The notes beneath the pieces are model-generated. The model had not been told where the DNA came from. It ran no database searches and was given only the letters and a program-made list of their open reading frames with translations. Below, one piece after another: positions 1-10,253 of a stretch of DNA of 64,000 nt; position 1 is the first letter of the stretch, and each line of letters begins with the position of its first letter. The position numbers and the translations under genes were made by a program. The stretch comes from Stemphylium vesicarium (taxonomy: Eukaryota; Ascomycota; Dothideomycetes; Pleosporales; Pleosporaceae): assembly GCA_004380135.1 (NCBI GenBank), contig QXCR01000098.1:50307-114306 (forward strand), read 5' to 3'.

Positions 1-1175
1 CCCAAAACATCCTCTTTCGAGGCTTGGCCCTGCAGACACTTCACCAAAATATCTTGCTCGCCATCTGGAGCCATCCCAGCGTTCTCGGGTACCCTTCTGT
101 CAAGGTTCGTTGGAAACGGGTAGCCCTCTGCGACAACGCTAACAAACGCCTTGACTTCGTCGCTCAACCCATCCTTCTTGTACATCGCAGACAGCGCTTC
201 CCAAGTCCTTTCAACAAGCGGATAAGTATCGATAGACTCCATCGGCTTTCCGAACCCCGAAGAAATCTGCAACAAATTCGCCGAGCGCATAATGTCTGCG
301 GAGTCGTTCTGACCCGCCGCATGGAAGAGCGCAGGGTTGAAAAACAGCCCGTCACCTTTCTCCAGTGGCACGGAAACAAACTTCTCCAAGAAGTAGTTCT
401 GGAACTCCGGGATGCGGTACGCCATGTACCCTTCTTCGAACTTTTGGCTGAATGGCAACAGCCGCGTCGGGCCGCTCTCGACCGGCATATCCGAGTGCGC
501 GACTGCGCCCTGCAATGTAAGAAATTGCGACGCTACTTGCATTGCTTTCGGAAACTTGGCGCACGACTCGTTGTCTTGGAATCCGATGTGGTAGTCTCGG
601 TGCGAGATCTGCGGTTTGGCACCCGGTTTCACAATGTTGACTTGGGCAGTCAGACGATGATGCGGACCCAACCATGCCTCTGAGATCAGAGGTAGCCATG
701 GGTTGGAGTAGTACTCTACAAAAGAGTCTGCATCCTGCAGACAGTGCTTGGACAGAGAATTCCAGATGCGGTCGTTTGCGCCGGCTCCCGCAAAGTGGTC
801 GCCCCGTTTCCCGGATACTGTCTTCTCTTCCGCGATGATGTTTGCGTAGACGTCGTTTACTCTGTCGATCAAAGACATGTCTTTGCAGAGGTTCTTGGTC
901 GCGAAGACGCCGGGTCCGGAGAGGAGGATGTGGTACCATTCATCTTGTAGCGCGGAGAGTCGCTCCGCGCTCAGAGAAGAGTAGTCTGGGAGGTCGTAGA
1001 TGGGGATATTCGATTCAATAGAGCTTGCGAGGGGGTATTGTAAAGATGAAGACTCCGTCGTGAGCTTTTTGAAGTCTTCCAATGACGGTGGCTTGTTGAC
1101 GGAGTACAGCCGAGGTTGAACAGATGATTGGCCATGGCCGTTTGTGTGCCTGTTGGTCTGAGAATTTCCATTCAT
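1..1175 (-). CDS. Phytanoyl-CoA dioxygenase (PhyH) family protein, 3' end cut by window edge
   Basis: An open frame runs on the minus strand from an ATG at 1175 to the window edge without a stop, so about 390 residues are visible and the C-terminus is missing. The protein matches the PhyH group of Fe(II)/2-oxoglutarate oxygenases. It has an iron-binding HxD in HRDYHIGF, the distal histidine in FFNPALFHAAGQNDS, and an arginine six residues on from a small-residue turn (RSANLLQ) that would hold 2-oxoglutarate. Fungal members hydroxylate varied small molecules or fatty acyl chains; the substrate cannot be told here. No intron is needed. An overlapping ATG at 1171 is in another frame and gives only 66 residues, so 1175 is preferred. 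Confidence 0.85.
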   Translation of the reverse strand, partial: MNGNSQTNRHTNGHGQSSVQPRLYSVNKPPSLEDFKKLTTESSSLQYPLASSIESNIPIYDLPDYSSLSAERLSALQDEWYHILLSGPGVFATKNLCKDMSLIDRVNDVYANIIAEEKTVSGKRGDHFAGAGANDRIWNSLSKHCLQDADSFVEYYSNPWLPLISEAWLGPHHRLTAQVNIVKPGAKPQISHRDYHIGFQDNESCAKFPKAMQVASQFLTLQGAVAHSDMPVESGPTRLLPFSQKFEEGYMAYRIPEFQNYFLEKFVSVPLEKGDGLFFNPALFHAAGQNDSADIMRSANLLQISSGFGKPMESIDTYPLVERTWEALSAMYKKDGLSDEVKAFVSVVAEGYPFPTNLDRRVPENAGMAPDGEQDILVKCLQGQASKEDVL

Positions 1176-2534
1176 TGTAGGGGTTGGTAATTATTTTTCG
1201 CTGATTATTAGATTATGGTCGTCTTCAAGATGCTTGTTATATGTGTCGATGTTCGCATGCTGTTATTCGGGGATGTTCGAACGGCAATTCCGACCGCCGG
1301 CGGGCCAAATTTCCGTATTGGGAAGCGGAGAGAACGTCCCCCACTTGCCCTGCATTCCCGGCTACATGCAAACCCTCACAAGATCCCGCAAAGCATCATC
1401 CCATCACCATAACCATTCTAGTCGCGGCATTCGCCCATTATTTCGCTAATGATTTGCGCAGCGTGCTGGACACGCAAAACTTGCACTCCGAAAAAAATCG
1501 CGACGAGCTCGTGTGGGCGTCCGGACTTGGTACACAACGAGAGACTTCTCATGCTGCGAAAGCACCGATTGGCTTCATCGATGACTTGAACCAGTGCCAA
1601 TTAATTCACCGAGAGATGCCGACTGTGGGAAAATCGCCCTTGTTATCCGCATTATTCGATCGTTTCTCGGCTTCTCAGAGTCTGTCCGCCTATGTGTAGC
1701 TGCCTTGCGGCCGACAACATGCTTCATCTGAGACACCTAGAAGCCGCCTACATTACGCTAGTCTTGTCAAACGTCCAGTCGCCGAGCATGCCTTTCGGAC
1801 GCCCATACCCGCCTTTGCGCGGAAGATCCGGTCTAAGCTACTTGGTGGTCTTTGGCGCATGACTGCGGGAGCCTAGAACTATCGCCGCGAAAACGTTGTT
1901 TTGGATGAGTACGACAAACAAGATCGCACGGCACTTTGCAGTGACGCACTTATGGGTCTATAATACGAGCGTGGAGGCGAGATTGGTCTACCCTCAGCTG
2001 ACTTATGTCCCCGGCGCATACGCATTTGCTCGACTATTCGTCTTCTTTACTCCTGCATCGTCCGCTGCTGCCCTTGACACATCATACTCTACTATGTCTG
2101 CATTCGCATCACTCTTCTGTACACCCATTTACTCCTCACCCTTGTTCACGACATCGGATGCAAAGCATCGAGTCCACTTTCTTCATCTTTTTCTTTTTTT
2201 TCGTAATATTGCCTTCTATCTTCTATATTCAACAAGACTAAGCTCTGCACAACATCATGAGCACTCGAATAGCTCAACGTTCGAGCAGTACTACTTACAT
2301 TGTTACTCTTAGCATTGTATACCCACAGCAATGGCTGCTACATACTTTGACAACATCAAGTTCGCATCCCATTGTAATGCCGTGTCACATCGCTACACAA
2401 TGACTCTTGTGAGCTGTTGTGAGCAGCTCAGGTCTTATATATATACTTGGCGTATGCATTGACAACTACAGTCTATTTCAAATTACGAAGAGTTATAGCC
2501 CCATCAGAATCGAATTCCAGGCCACCCCGCTGGT
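1176..2534. other. Intergenic, no supported gene
   Basis: This stretch holds the presumed upstream region of the PhyH gene (to the left) and of the RING gene (to the right). Several short open frames exist on both strands but have no recognisable domain and overlap one another. A TATATATATA run near 2436-2447 lies about 90 nt before the RING gene start and could be its TATA element. A pyrimidine-rich run sits near 2180-2205. Confidence 0.5.
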
Positions 2535-3553
2535 ATGTCCGACACAGAGAGTATATATAGTTATGACAGTACAGACAGCCTAGATGGCATAGAAGCCCTG
2601 GGTTAGCCAACTGAGGCCATTGATGTAGCCCTGAGACTCGCAGATTTGTATTTAATCACCGACTCCTCCGATAATCGCTCCACAGAGGCTCTCAATCATA
2701 TCATGCGCGCAGGAGGGTCTGAATACCGACGCATTGCACACCGGCCCCAGCCCGCCAAATCAGAGGTACTACTTCCTGGTATCAGTATCTCGGGCGACGA
2801 TGTTGACTGCAGCTGGTCTTATCTGCTTGATGATGCCTGTGATCTGTCCTTCCTTACTGCGCCAATCCCTAGGCTTTATCTCGGCATACAGTTCCCATGC
2901 GACAAGACCAATTTCTTGACCTATCTGGATGCATTTGAAGCTTGGCCAGCGGATGAGCATACAGTCGCAATGACAAGTAGAGTTGATGTTATAAGAGAGT
3001 TGTTGGAGAATTTCGAAGAGCATAAAGATGAATATGTGGGGATATGTGTCAGAGACGATAGTGTGGATCTAACTACCATGTCCTACAACAGGCGTACAAT
3101 TGCGTGAACGATATTTTCGACAGAATGGTGGCGCTTCGAAATCGGGCTTTGTCGGACAAGGTAATTGATCGGATTGAGGGGCCGATCATGGTGGATTCAG
3201 CCTTCACAGCGGCACCCGAGAATTCCGAAGTCGAGTGCGCCATATGTCTCACTGGTGAGACCGGGTCTATGGTGCCCATGGTCCCTTGCAAACGTGCACT
3301 CTGTAAGGAATGTTTGGAAACGTGGATTGATGCTGGCCAAAATAATAGCTATCGTTGTCCAGTATTCCGGACCCATCTGTCTCATCAAGTGGAATATATA
3401 CAAAGGACGACTTGGCGAGATGAAGATTCCGACTTTGAAGGGGAACTGGCTGTTTTGCAAGCCATGGAGGACTTTTCGCGGCGAGCAGAAGAGTCGGCAG
3501 GATGGCTGGAGGCAGAAATGCAGCTGCAAGAACGCTATGAAACCTTGTACTAG
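2535..3553 (+). pseudogene. Degenerate RING-finger protein with premature TAG
   Basis: The reading starts with MSDTESIYSYDSTDSLDG at 2535, meets an in-frame TAG at 2604-2606, and continues in the same frame (PTEAIDVALRLADLY...) to about 3035. An intron at 3036-3091 (56 nt, CTAAC branch site, CAG acceptor; an alternative donor is at 3048) joins it to the frame carrying the RING. Coding length is 963 nt, exactly 321 codons including the TAG and the final stop. The RING is damaged too: CAIC is present, but the usual C-x-H is CKR and the last CPxC is CPVF, so two zinc ligands are lost. Most likely a decayed E3 ligase-like gene. A downstream start could still give a shorter protein. Confidence 0.7.
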
Positions 3554-4337
3554 AGGATGGAATGTAGTAACCCGGCCGAGCTTTCGATGAATTAGCAGTG
3601 AAATGCAAGAGAAAAAAGGATTGATAGAGCACGTCAACAACATACATATCATATTCTCGGAATATTCTGCCGCATGGTCGAAAAGAAGTTTTCAAGGCCC
3701 GGGGTTCTTCACTTGCAGCTGCTGGTGGCTTCGGGTTTTTGGAGAAGAAGCCGTAGGCAATTCTGAGCCATCTTTCGATATGCGTTTCGGAACTCTCTTT
3801 CATGTGCGCTCACAGACTTCATCGCACGTCTATTCTAAACGTCTCTCAGAACCTGTTCGCATGTCAATCGCAAGACGCATTTTGGAATCTTTTGAGACAT
3901 AGGAAAAATGATGATCTGACCTGTCCAACAATTTTTGTCTTGGCCCATGATCTGTAGGTCGATACCACAGCATGTTCTGCTGGCATCAATTTGCGACGTT
4001 GTCTTTTTTCTACTAAGATGCGTCACGGACTTCGCTATTACTAGATTGAAGGCTAATCTAAACATTGCATCTTAAAAGTTCTCATCGGCAAAAAGATATG
4101 TTTTAATTTTGACCTGACAAGTCTCAGGTTTGGGCTTAATAAACGTAGAACATGCACTGTTCAGTATGTGTACAATACATTAAGAAAACAACGCTTAATA
4201 TGACGCATCAATTGGCTACCCAATTTTACGCTCTGTCAATCCAGCTTACTATTGCCCCCATGGCTCCAAAATTCTAGATATTCTGTATCCTCCACTCCAC
4301 ACCAACATCTAACCCAAGTTCCATAACGCAATGTCAT
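3554..4337. other. Intergenic, AT-rich, no supported gene
   Basis: Convergent 3' space between the RING gene on the plus strand and the acidic repeat gene on the minus strand. It is locally AT-rich around 3900-4200. Short open frames here have no domain and mostly run antisense to the RING gene's end. Confidence 0.5.
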
Positions 4338-5002
4338 CTAATCCACAATGCCATGTTCCCTAACAAACCAAGCAAGATCATACAAATCATGTTGCAAGAT
4401 CCTATCGTGCATCTTACTCAACGCCAGTTCGGCCTTCTCAAGCTGCTCAAGTTGACCCTTGGCCCACAACGACTGCTTTTCTTCTGGATATGGCTCATCA
4501 AGATCATCGCACACCTGCTGGGTCTTGCCAAGCAGACTGTTGATCTTCTCCAAGATACTATTTCGATCAACCGGCACCATCGAGTGCTTCTTCGCCTCGG
4601 CGATTAGAGAGTAGATGTCTTCGCGGTTGGTGCGACACGCGTCGAAGACACCGAGGCAGCATTCTTCAGCAGTCTCGACAACGGGGTAACCGTCATCAGT
4701 CTTGTTTCCAGAGCCTTCTTCGTTTGTCTCGTTTCCAGAGCCTTCGTTTGTATCGTTGACGGAGTCTTCTTCCATGACGGAGTCTTCTTCACTAGCTTCC
4801 ATGACGGAGTCTTCTTCACCGACCTCGATGACGGAGCCTCTTCATCCGTCTCGTTGATAGAGCCTTCTTCATTGTTTTCGATGGCGGGGCTTTCTCCATT
4901 AGCCTCGATGGCGGAGCATTCTTCGTTAATCTCCATGATGGGGCCTTCTTCGTTAACTTGTTCCGGCTCCGTCAATGTGATGATTGGGATCATTTGGTGC
5001 AA
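4338..5002 (-). pseudogene. Acidic repeat protein with a one-base frameshift
   Basis: Two overlapping minus-strand frames form one gene broken by a single missing base. The N-terminal frame starts at 5002 (MHQMIPIITLTEPEQ) and carries acidic units of the type EEGPIME, EECSAIE, EEGSINE. The C-terminal frame continues the same unit (GEEDSVME, EEDSV, NEGSGNE) and ends at 4338 with a helical, charged tail. On the plus strand the unit normally contains ccttcttc; near 4837-4843 one copy reads cctcttc. Adding one base gives 666 nt, 222 codons. Function unknown, no family recognised. A translation from an ATG at 4802 or further down is an alternative. Confidence 0.6.
4603..4960 (-). repeat. Degenerate 24-nt-type coding minisatellite
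   Basis: About ten imperfect units of roughly 15-30 nt on the minus strand encode E-E-(G/D)-S-(V/I)-(M/I/N)-E-like peptides. Unit ends are marked on the plus strand by recurring gagccttcttc or gagtcttcttc. The one-base deletion that splits the host gene lies inside this array, which fits slippage or unequal pairing in a repeat. Confidence 0.65.
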
Positions 5003-5676
5003 TTGGTGGTTGATCCGTTCAATTGTGTGTGTATGTGTGTGATATTGAATGAGAGGCCGGGAGAAATCGGGGGCCTTAAGTACTGAAGCAGCCTCCTTAC
5101 AGTGAAGCTCCGATGGAGCTACTGCTTGAACATTGTGCAGCCAAAAATTGGAAGGAGCGCTGTGACAAGCATGTGGCTATGGAGAGACTGAGTATTCGTC
5201 ATTCACTACCATGGAACTATCTTGCCGGATGTTGTGTTCCCTCTGGCGCAGATCCATGAAGAGGTCACTTGTGCTTCGCAGGATCGTAGATAATCGTTGT
5301 TTTCCTCTTCCATGTCTGACCTTTATGACATCGCATTTGAAATTTGTCGAAACTCATTAAGCTTCATGCGCCAGTCATCCAGTTATCCACGTCGGTGAAT
5401 CGACGACGTGGAATTTCAATTTGCTGGTCACACCAAGGTTGTGAGGCTCCGATCCTCATGAAGTCAGCAAAACAGCGCGCCACACAATACAACGAAATAA
5501 TGAAACCGAGATGTGGTCATTAAAGTCTTCTTTAAGACATTGTGCATCACTCCCCTAGATGCCATCGTTTCAAGCCCTAAGACGTGTGTATCATTCTGCG
5601 TCAACATTTCCTAGCGACTCATCAAAACTCCTGATCTTACCCGGAGGCACATTGCGCATCCACGACTAGTACCAAC
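5003..5676. other. Divergent intergenic region
   Basis: Divergent space between the acidic repeat gene (minus) and the small helical gene (plus). A GT dinucleotide-rich tract (tgtgtgtgtatgtgtgtg, near 5025-5042) lies directly upstream of the minus-strand start. Nothing else is seen. Confidence 0.45.
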
Positions 5677-6051
5677 ATGAGTAACACAAGCCAACCAAAT
5701 GACCTCAGCAAGGTCCTCTCAGATCTCGATCACCGAGCTGATCGCATTCTAGTAAGCCTGTACGTACTATGGGATCTCGACAACAGATACCCGCTGATCG
5801 AGAAACACTTGGGGAAACAAGACTACATCGACGTCATTCGTTCGCATACAGAGAAGATGGAGACTGGCTTAGAGGTCGTTGAGCGCAAAGCAGCAGCAAT
5901 GAATGACGATGAGATTTTCGATTGGATCAACGATGGTACGGATCATAGAGAGAAGGTGAAGAGACAGGCGATGGTGGTGAGGCTGGTGGCAAAAATGGAA
6001 GATTTGCAAAAGCAGATGGAGGAAGCGAAGAAGGGATACTTGACAAGTTGA
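5677..6051 (+). CDS. Hypothetical small helical protein, 124 aa
   Basis: A single-exon frame from ATG at 5677 gives a charged protein rich in predicted helix, beginning MSNTSQPNDLSKVLSDLD. The C-terminal part (RLVAKMEDLQKQMEEAKK) has the heptad look of a coiled coil. There is no signal peptide, membrane segment or known domain. It lies next to the frameshifted acidic gene, whose C-terminal tail is also helical and charged, but I see no convincing similarity between them. Function unknown; likely a lineage-specific gene. Confidence 0.5.
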   Translation: MSNTSQPNDLSKVLSDLDHRADRILVSLYVLWDLDNRYPLIEKHLGKQDYIDVIRSHTEKMETGLEVVERKAAAMNDDEIFDWINDGTDHREKVKRQAMVVRLVAKMEDLQKQMEEAKKGYLTS

Positions 6052-6252
6052 GTCGCTGTCGATGTGATAAGACTATGAAGATGTATATGCAAGATAGGAT
6101 GATGCCAAGGAATAGGAATTAGAGGCTCCGATGTGTGCGTCTTTCCGTAAACCCAGGAATTTACCAGCCTCACATCATCTAATGGGCGCTGCAAGATGTC
6201 TAGGGTCGAGCAGTCCTGGCTGATCAGACCGAGGGGTGTTCTGGTGGCCTGA

Positions 6253-6974
6253 CTACTCAAAGCCGCATGTCCACTCTACCGGCTCTGGTAGATGCGCAGT
6301 GTTCGGAATGTTGCTACTCTCCCTGAACTCGACAATCTTCCTCTCACCCTCTTCTTCTTTGACCACAGCGAAGGCGGCGTTGGTATAGTACAAATCAAGC
6401 TTTGCCCGTGTCTGATACCCACCAGCCCAACCGATCATGTACACGAAACCCCCCTTATCGCCGTTCGCATTGGGAATGCCGACCGTATTGATGAAGCCAT
6501 GTTTGAATGGTGCGAAAGCGACTGCCAAAGTGGCATTGAACGTATTGTAAAGTGTCCGTGAACCATCAAAGTCGTAATGCGTGTCGTTGAATGTAAATCG
6601 GATGTCCTTGGAGAACGAAGTAGCGTGGCCTTTCGGCCAGTCGGTGTTTGCGGGAAATGGGTAGAACCCTATGCATTGGATTAACGAGGTCAAGCTCGTG
6701 ACAATCTTAGCAGGGTTTAGTACCGTTGACTGCGCATTCTAGCCAACTGCCCAACTGCACGCTGGCGTTGACTTTTGGTGAGTCTGCTAGCGAGCAAGGA
6801 TCGACTGTCACTTCGTTGAGCATTTCCGGAAAATTAGAGTCTAGCACTTCTTGTGGGGACAAATCGAAGGCTGCGCTCGACGCCAGAAGAGTGGCTACTA
6901 TGGCTGCGGAGATGTGAGCTGCATACTCAAGCGGGGTTTACCTCGCTCTTACCATCAACCCCGAGATAACGCAT
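6253..6974 (-). CDS. Putative secreted protein of unknown family, 205 aa, three exons
   Basis: Exons are 6974-6953, 6903-6724 and 6668-6253, with introns of 49 nt (GTAAGA...CAG) and 55 nt (GTACTA...TAG). Spliced length is 618 nt, exactly 206 codons. The first splice builds a signal peptide (MRYLGVDAIVATLLASSAAF) that no unspliced frame shows. The mature part has three cysteines (DPCSL, LECAV, WTCGF) and three N-glycosylation sequons (VNAS, FNDT, FNAT), with an aromatic, beta-rich middle (GGFVYMIGWAGGY). No known domain is recognised. Size and secretion are those of an extracellular or effector-type protein of a plant-associated fungus, but that role is inference. The correct splicing into a signal peptide supports the model. 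Confidence 0.75.
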
Positions 6975-7332
6975 GATCCCAGAATGAATTGTAGCAACAA
7001 TGTAGGGAAAAGATTGTAGCTTTCACGACCAGGCATAATGCGAGCGTCCTACTTATAGGCAAATAAATGCCTTGCAGCCTGTAGTCGAGGCTGACAAGGC
7101 TGACGCGCTGAGGACGACATTAGCACAGGATAGGCAAGCGACTGTGGCGGTGACACGCCTGGGAGGCACAAGAACATCATAGGTGGCCAATCAGCTTCTC
7201 TTCAGAAACATGAAGGATGTGAAATGTGTAGGATGAAGTATTTAATCAATGGTTCAGCTTCAGCTGTAGAAGTTTATCGGAAGCCGTCATCCGAACCGGC
7301 CGAGGTGCAACGCGTCATAACCGCGCCATTCT
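6975..7332. other. Upstream region of the secreted-protein gene
   Basis: Contains the promoter of the minus-strand secreted-protein gene and the 3' flank of the Hsp70-like gene. No coding frame is supported. Confidence 0.4.
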
Positions 7333-9614
7333 TCAGCTTCCATTCGAGCCAGCGCGAGCGAAGAAAGAGCTCTTCCCAAACAATCCTCCCATTCCCCGCG
7401 GCTTCTTACCCCCCATGTCTACCGTCGTCCTCTTGTTCACGACCGCAAAGCCACCTGTTTTCATGGCCTTTCCATTAGACGCCCTATCGAATGCGCCAGT
7501 CTGAGGCGCAGCGCCAACTGGGGTGGGGGGCGTGTTGGACATCTCAACTGCTTCCCTCGCCCCTGACAACTCCGCTATCTGGGGTATTTGAGGCATTGGC
7601 GCAGGCAACCACTCTACTCTAATGGACTCGTCGCGACTGAGTTTCTGGTCATCGAACCAAAGTTCAAATCGGATGTCTGCTGGACCTATCAATACGCGTA
7701 CCGAGTACTCAATGCGCAGATAGTGTTTTTGTATCGACCAAAAGTGTTTGTTCTTCTCTTGAAATTTTCTCTCGTCTGCAGCGGAGAGATCCGAATTTAT
7801 CTCGCACAGGATGCGCGTGTCTATAGCTGTCAGCGTTGTGTACTTATGGTGCGGCAAAAGCGAATGGGCGCGTACATTGATTCATCTGGTCCGGCAGCAT
7901 GGCCGCTTCCAGATCGCTCTCAATAACGGTTGTCGGAAAAGCCCTTCTTGGATCACCAGGGTCAATCTTCTTGATGAAGTTGTGTTCGATCGGTTTATCC
8001 ACGCTGACAGGAGCGCCCTTCTTTACAAACCACGCGATTGACTGAGTGATGTACAGCTTGTTATTCAGCGGGTCCCTGACGAGCTCCTTACCCTGATGTT
8101 CAGGGTTCTTCTTGTCGTATGCGATCTTGCACACCGTACCGTACGACGCCCGACAGCAGCGCCATCCGAGTACCGACCGCGATGTCAAGATCTTCCTGAC
8201 GCGGTCGCTGACGAGACCTTTACATACTGCAAGTTGGGGATCAGGCGCGATGCTGACGGCGATCGACTCGGCATTCGGGAAAGATGTGCGCGCATAGTAC
8301 TTCCGGAGTTGCGATTGCACGTACGCGCTGTTGCCTAAACCACCACTCAGCACAAGATGTGCTACATGCTCGCGCGGGAACTTCTGGAACAGCGATTGCA
8401 ACTGTGTGTCGATGAGTTTGAACAGCTTCGCTATTTGCTTGTCGAAGAGGCGCTGGAGATCCTCCCGTTCGAACGTCATTTCGCCATTGCGGATTCGGAC
8501 TTCTGGGTCGAAATTGTTGTATGTTTGCGGGACACGTGGTATGCCTATGCTGAACAATGGAGTATCGTCTGGTGCGCCGTACTCGCACTTGACAGCTTGG
8601 AAATCGCGGCTCTTCATCATCTCCCATCCTGCATCTGTAGGGTCGACAGGCAAAGGATTTGTGCTGTGCGCGACTGTGAGACGATTCATGACCAGCCTCT
8701 CGAACTCGTAGTCGATTGCAGCGGATCCGATCGTCTCTCCGAACACCACATCCATTTGCTGGAGGTCAATGGCTTGATTGGCGGTTCCAGTGACCTTCAA
8801 CACACTCAGATCCGTGGTTCCGCCACCGGCATCGCAGACCAGCAAGACGTCGTTTTCGCGGAATATGCCCGGCGCTTCAGTGGATACGTGAACCGCGGCT
8901 GCCTCTGCCTCTGTCAAGCCTATATTGACGATATGGCTAGGGTGCGTGCCGTAACCTGCCTCCTTGACGATCCGCTTGAAGTTCTCCACTGTCGGTATGG
9001 GAGCCCACGTAGTCGGAACACTGAAGATGAACTCGATCCTTGCTTCTTCCCAGCCGACGCCCGCAAGCTCTCCGCCCAATTTGAATGAGAGATACTCGTA
9101 CATCTTCCGCAGGTAGTCGCCATACCACTTTTCGACTTCTTGGATGTTTTCAGGCGCTCCCTCTGGGTCTTCGATTTGCTTCCTGCGAAGCTTGTCTGGG
9201 TCGAGACATGTCTTGAACCACTCTTTGTACTCTTTATCGTCTGCCGCAGTCTCCGCAGCAGTCTCCGACAAGAAACCCCACGATGATGGATCTTTCGCGC
9301 CAGATGGGTAGACAACGACTGTTGGGACCTTATTCTCGTTCGCCTGGAATCGTCCAGGCCATTTCTGAACCCATCGGACAGTCTCACTGCCAATGGACAG
9401 ATTTACATATGCCACTCCGGTACCTAGACAGAGAATGCTGCGTCAGCCCGAGAACGAAATCGCACGTGATCTGACAGCGCGCGCTTGCCCGAAAGCGGAC
9501 TTTGGCCCCCACACAGCCTGCCCCTCGCTCAAGCTGGAGCCAGCCTCGCGTCAACTTACAAGTCATCCCCAGGTCCACACCCACAATCATATGCGGTCTT
9601 TCATTTCGCTCCAT
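7333..9614 (-). CDS. HSPA12-like Hsp70-family ATPase, 696 aa
   Basis: Three exons, 9614-9560, 9423-7876 and 7820-7333, give 2091 nt (697 codons). The first intron (9424-9559, 136 nt) completes the phosphate-1 loop (VGVDLGMTCTGVAY), which confirms it; the second is 7821-7875. Other actin-fold signatures are phosphate-2 (VCDAGGGTTDLSV) and the adenosine motif (VLSGGLGNSAYVQS). The C-terminal substrate domain of canonical Hsp70 is not recognisable, and the end is Gly/Lys-rich (GGKKPRGMGG). This layout fits the divergent, fungus-expanded HSPA12-like group rather than a cytosolic SSA chaperone. It probably binds and hydrolyses ATP; clients are unknown. At the second acceptor, a CAG six bases upstream is an alternative that adds two residues. 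Confidence 0.88.
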
Positions 9615-10253
9615 TTCGTCTCGTCAGATGTGACACTGGCTCCGTTCCTGCCCTTACCGTCTGATCACGTATCTATAAGATGCGAGAGGATGCAGGTGCT
9701 TTCGGGTGACCCCTGTGTCTCAGCCTTGCGGCACAGCATCTTTTAACCGATCACAATACTGCGCCTTCTTGGCCCCCACCGTACTTTCCATGCTAAGAAT
9801 ACACGACTTATGCATGTGAAGTATGCCTTGGGGCCGAACTTCTGCATTGGTCTAGATCTAATGTGTCAAAACAGCCAACGTACTGGGGGATGCATCTGAC
9901 ATGTGGATCTTATCAATGATCATTGGTTCCGCTGTCTCGAAAGTTACTGCGGCCTGGTGGCTAGCTGATGATTGTGCAATTTGATGCTTACAGTGTCAGG
10001 GGTGTCATTGCTTGTGCATTGGTCGCGTTGCTTCATCCGCTACTCTGCCAATGATGTACAACTCTACCCAGCTTGTGAAAACTCCCTAATATCATACGAA
10101 GGCTCTTCCGCTAAAGTAAAACCCCAACTTCCCTTCCGCAGACGCTTTCCGGACTCTTTGGCCATAAACTTCTTGTTGTGCTTTCCCCGGCTTGAAATTG
10201 GCCTGTGTATAGAAGGGTAGACACTGCTTCCCTTGCGGCCAAGAAACTGAACA
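9615..10253. other. Divergent promoter region
   Basis: Shared upstream space for the Hsp70-like gene (minus) and the membrane protein (plus). A TATAG-type element (tgtatagaag) near 10203-10212 precedes the plus-strand start by about 45 nt. No coding frame is supported. Confidence 0.4.

Noticed and set aside
1241..1699. Overlapping plus-strand frames of 65-152 residues, and another at 1896-2312
   Set aside because: Three frames overlap in the same stretch, composition is not coding-like and no domain is present.
3267..3803. 178-residue minus-strand frame
   Set aside because: Antisense to the RING gene exon, with no domain and no splice partner.
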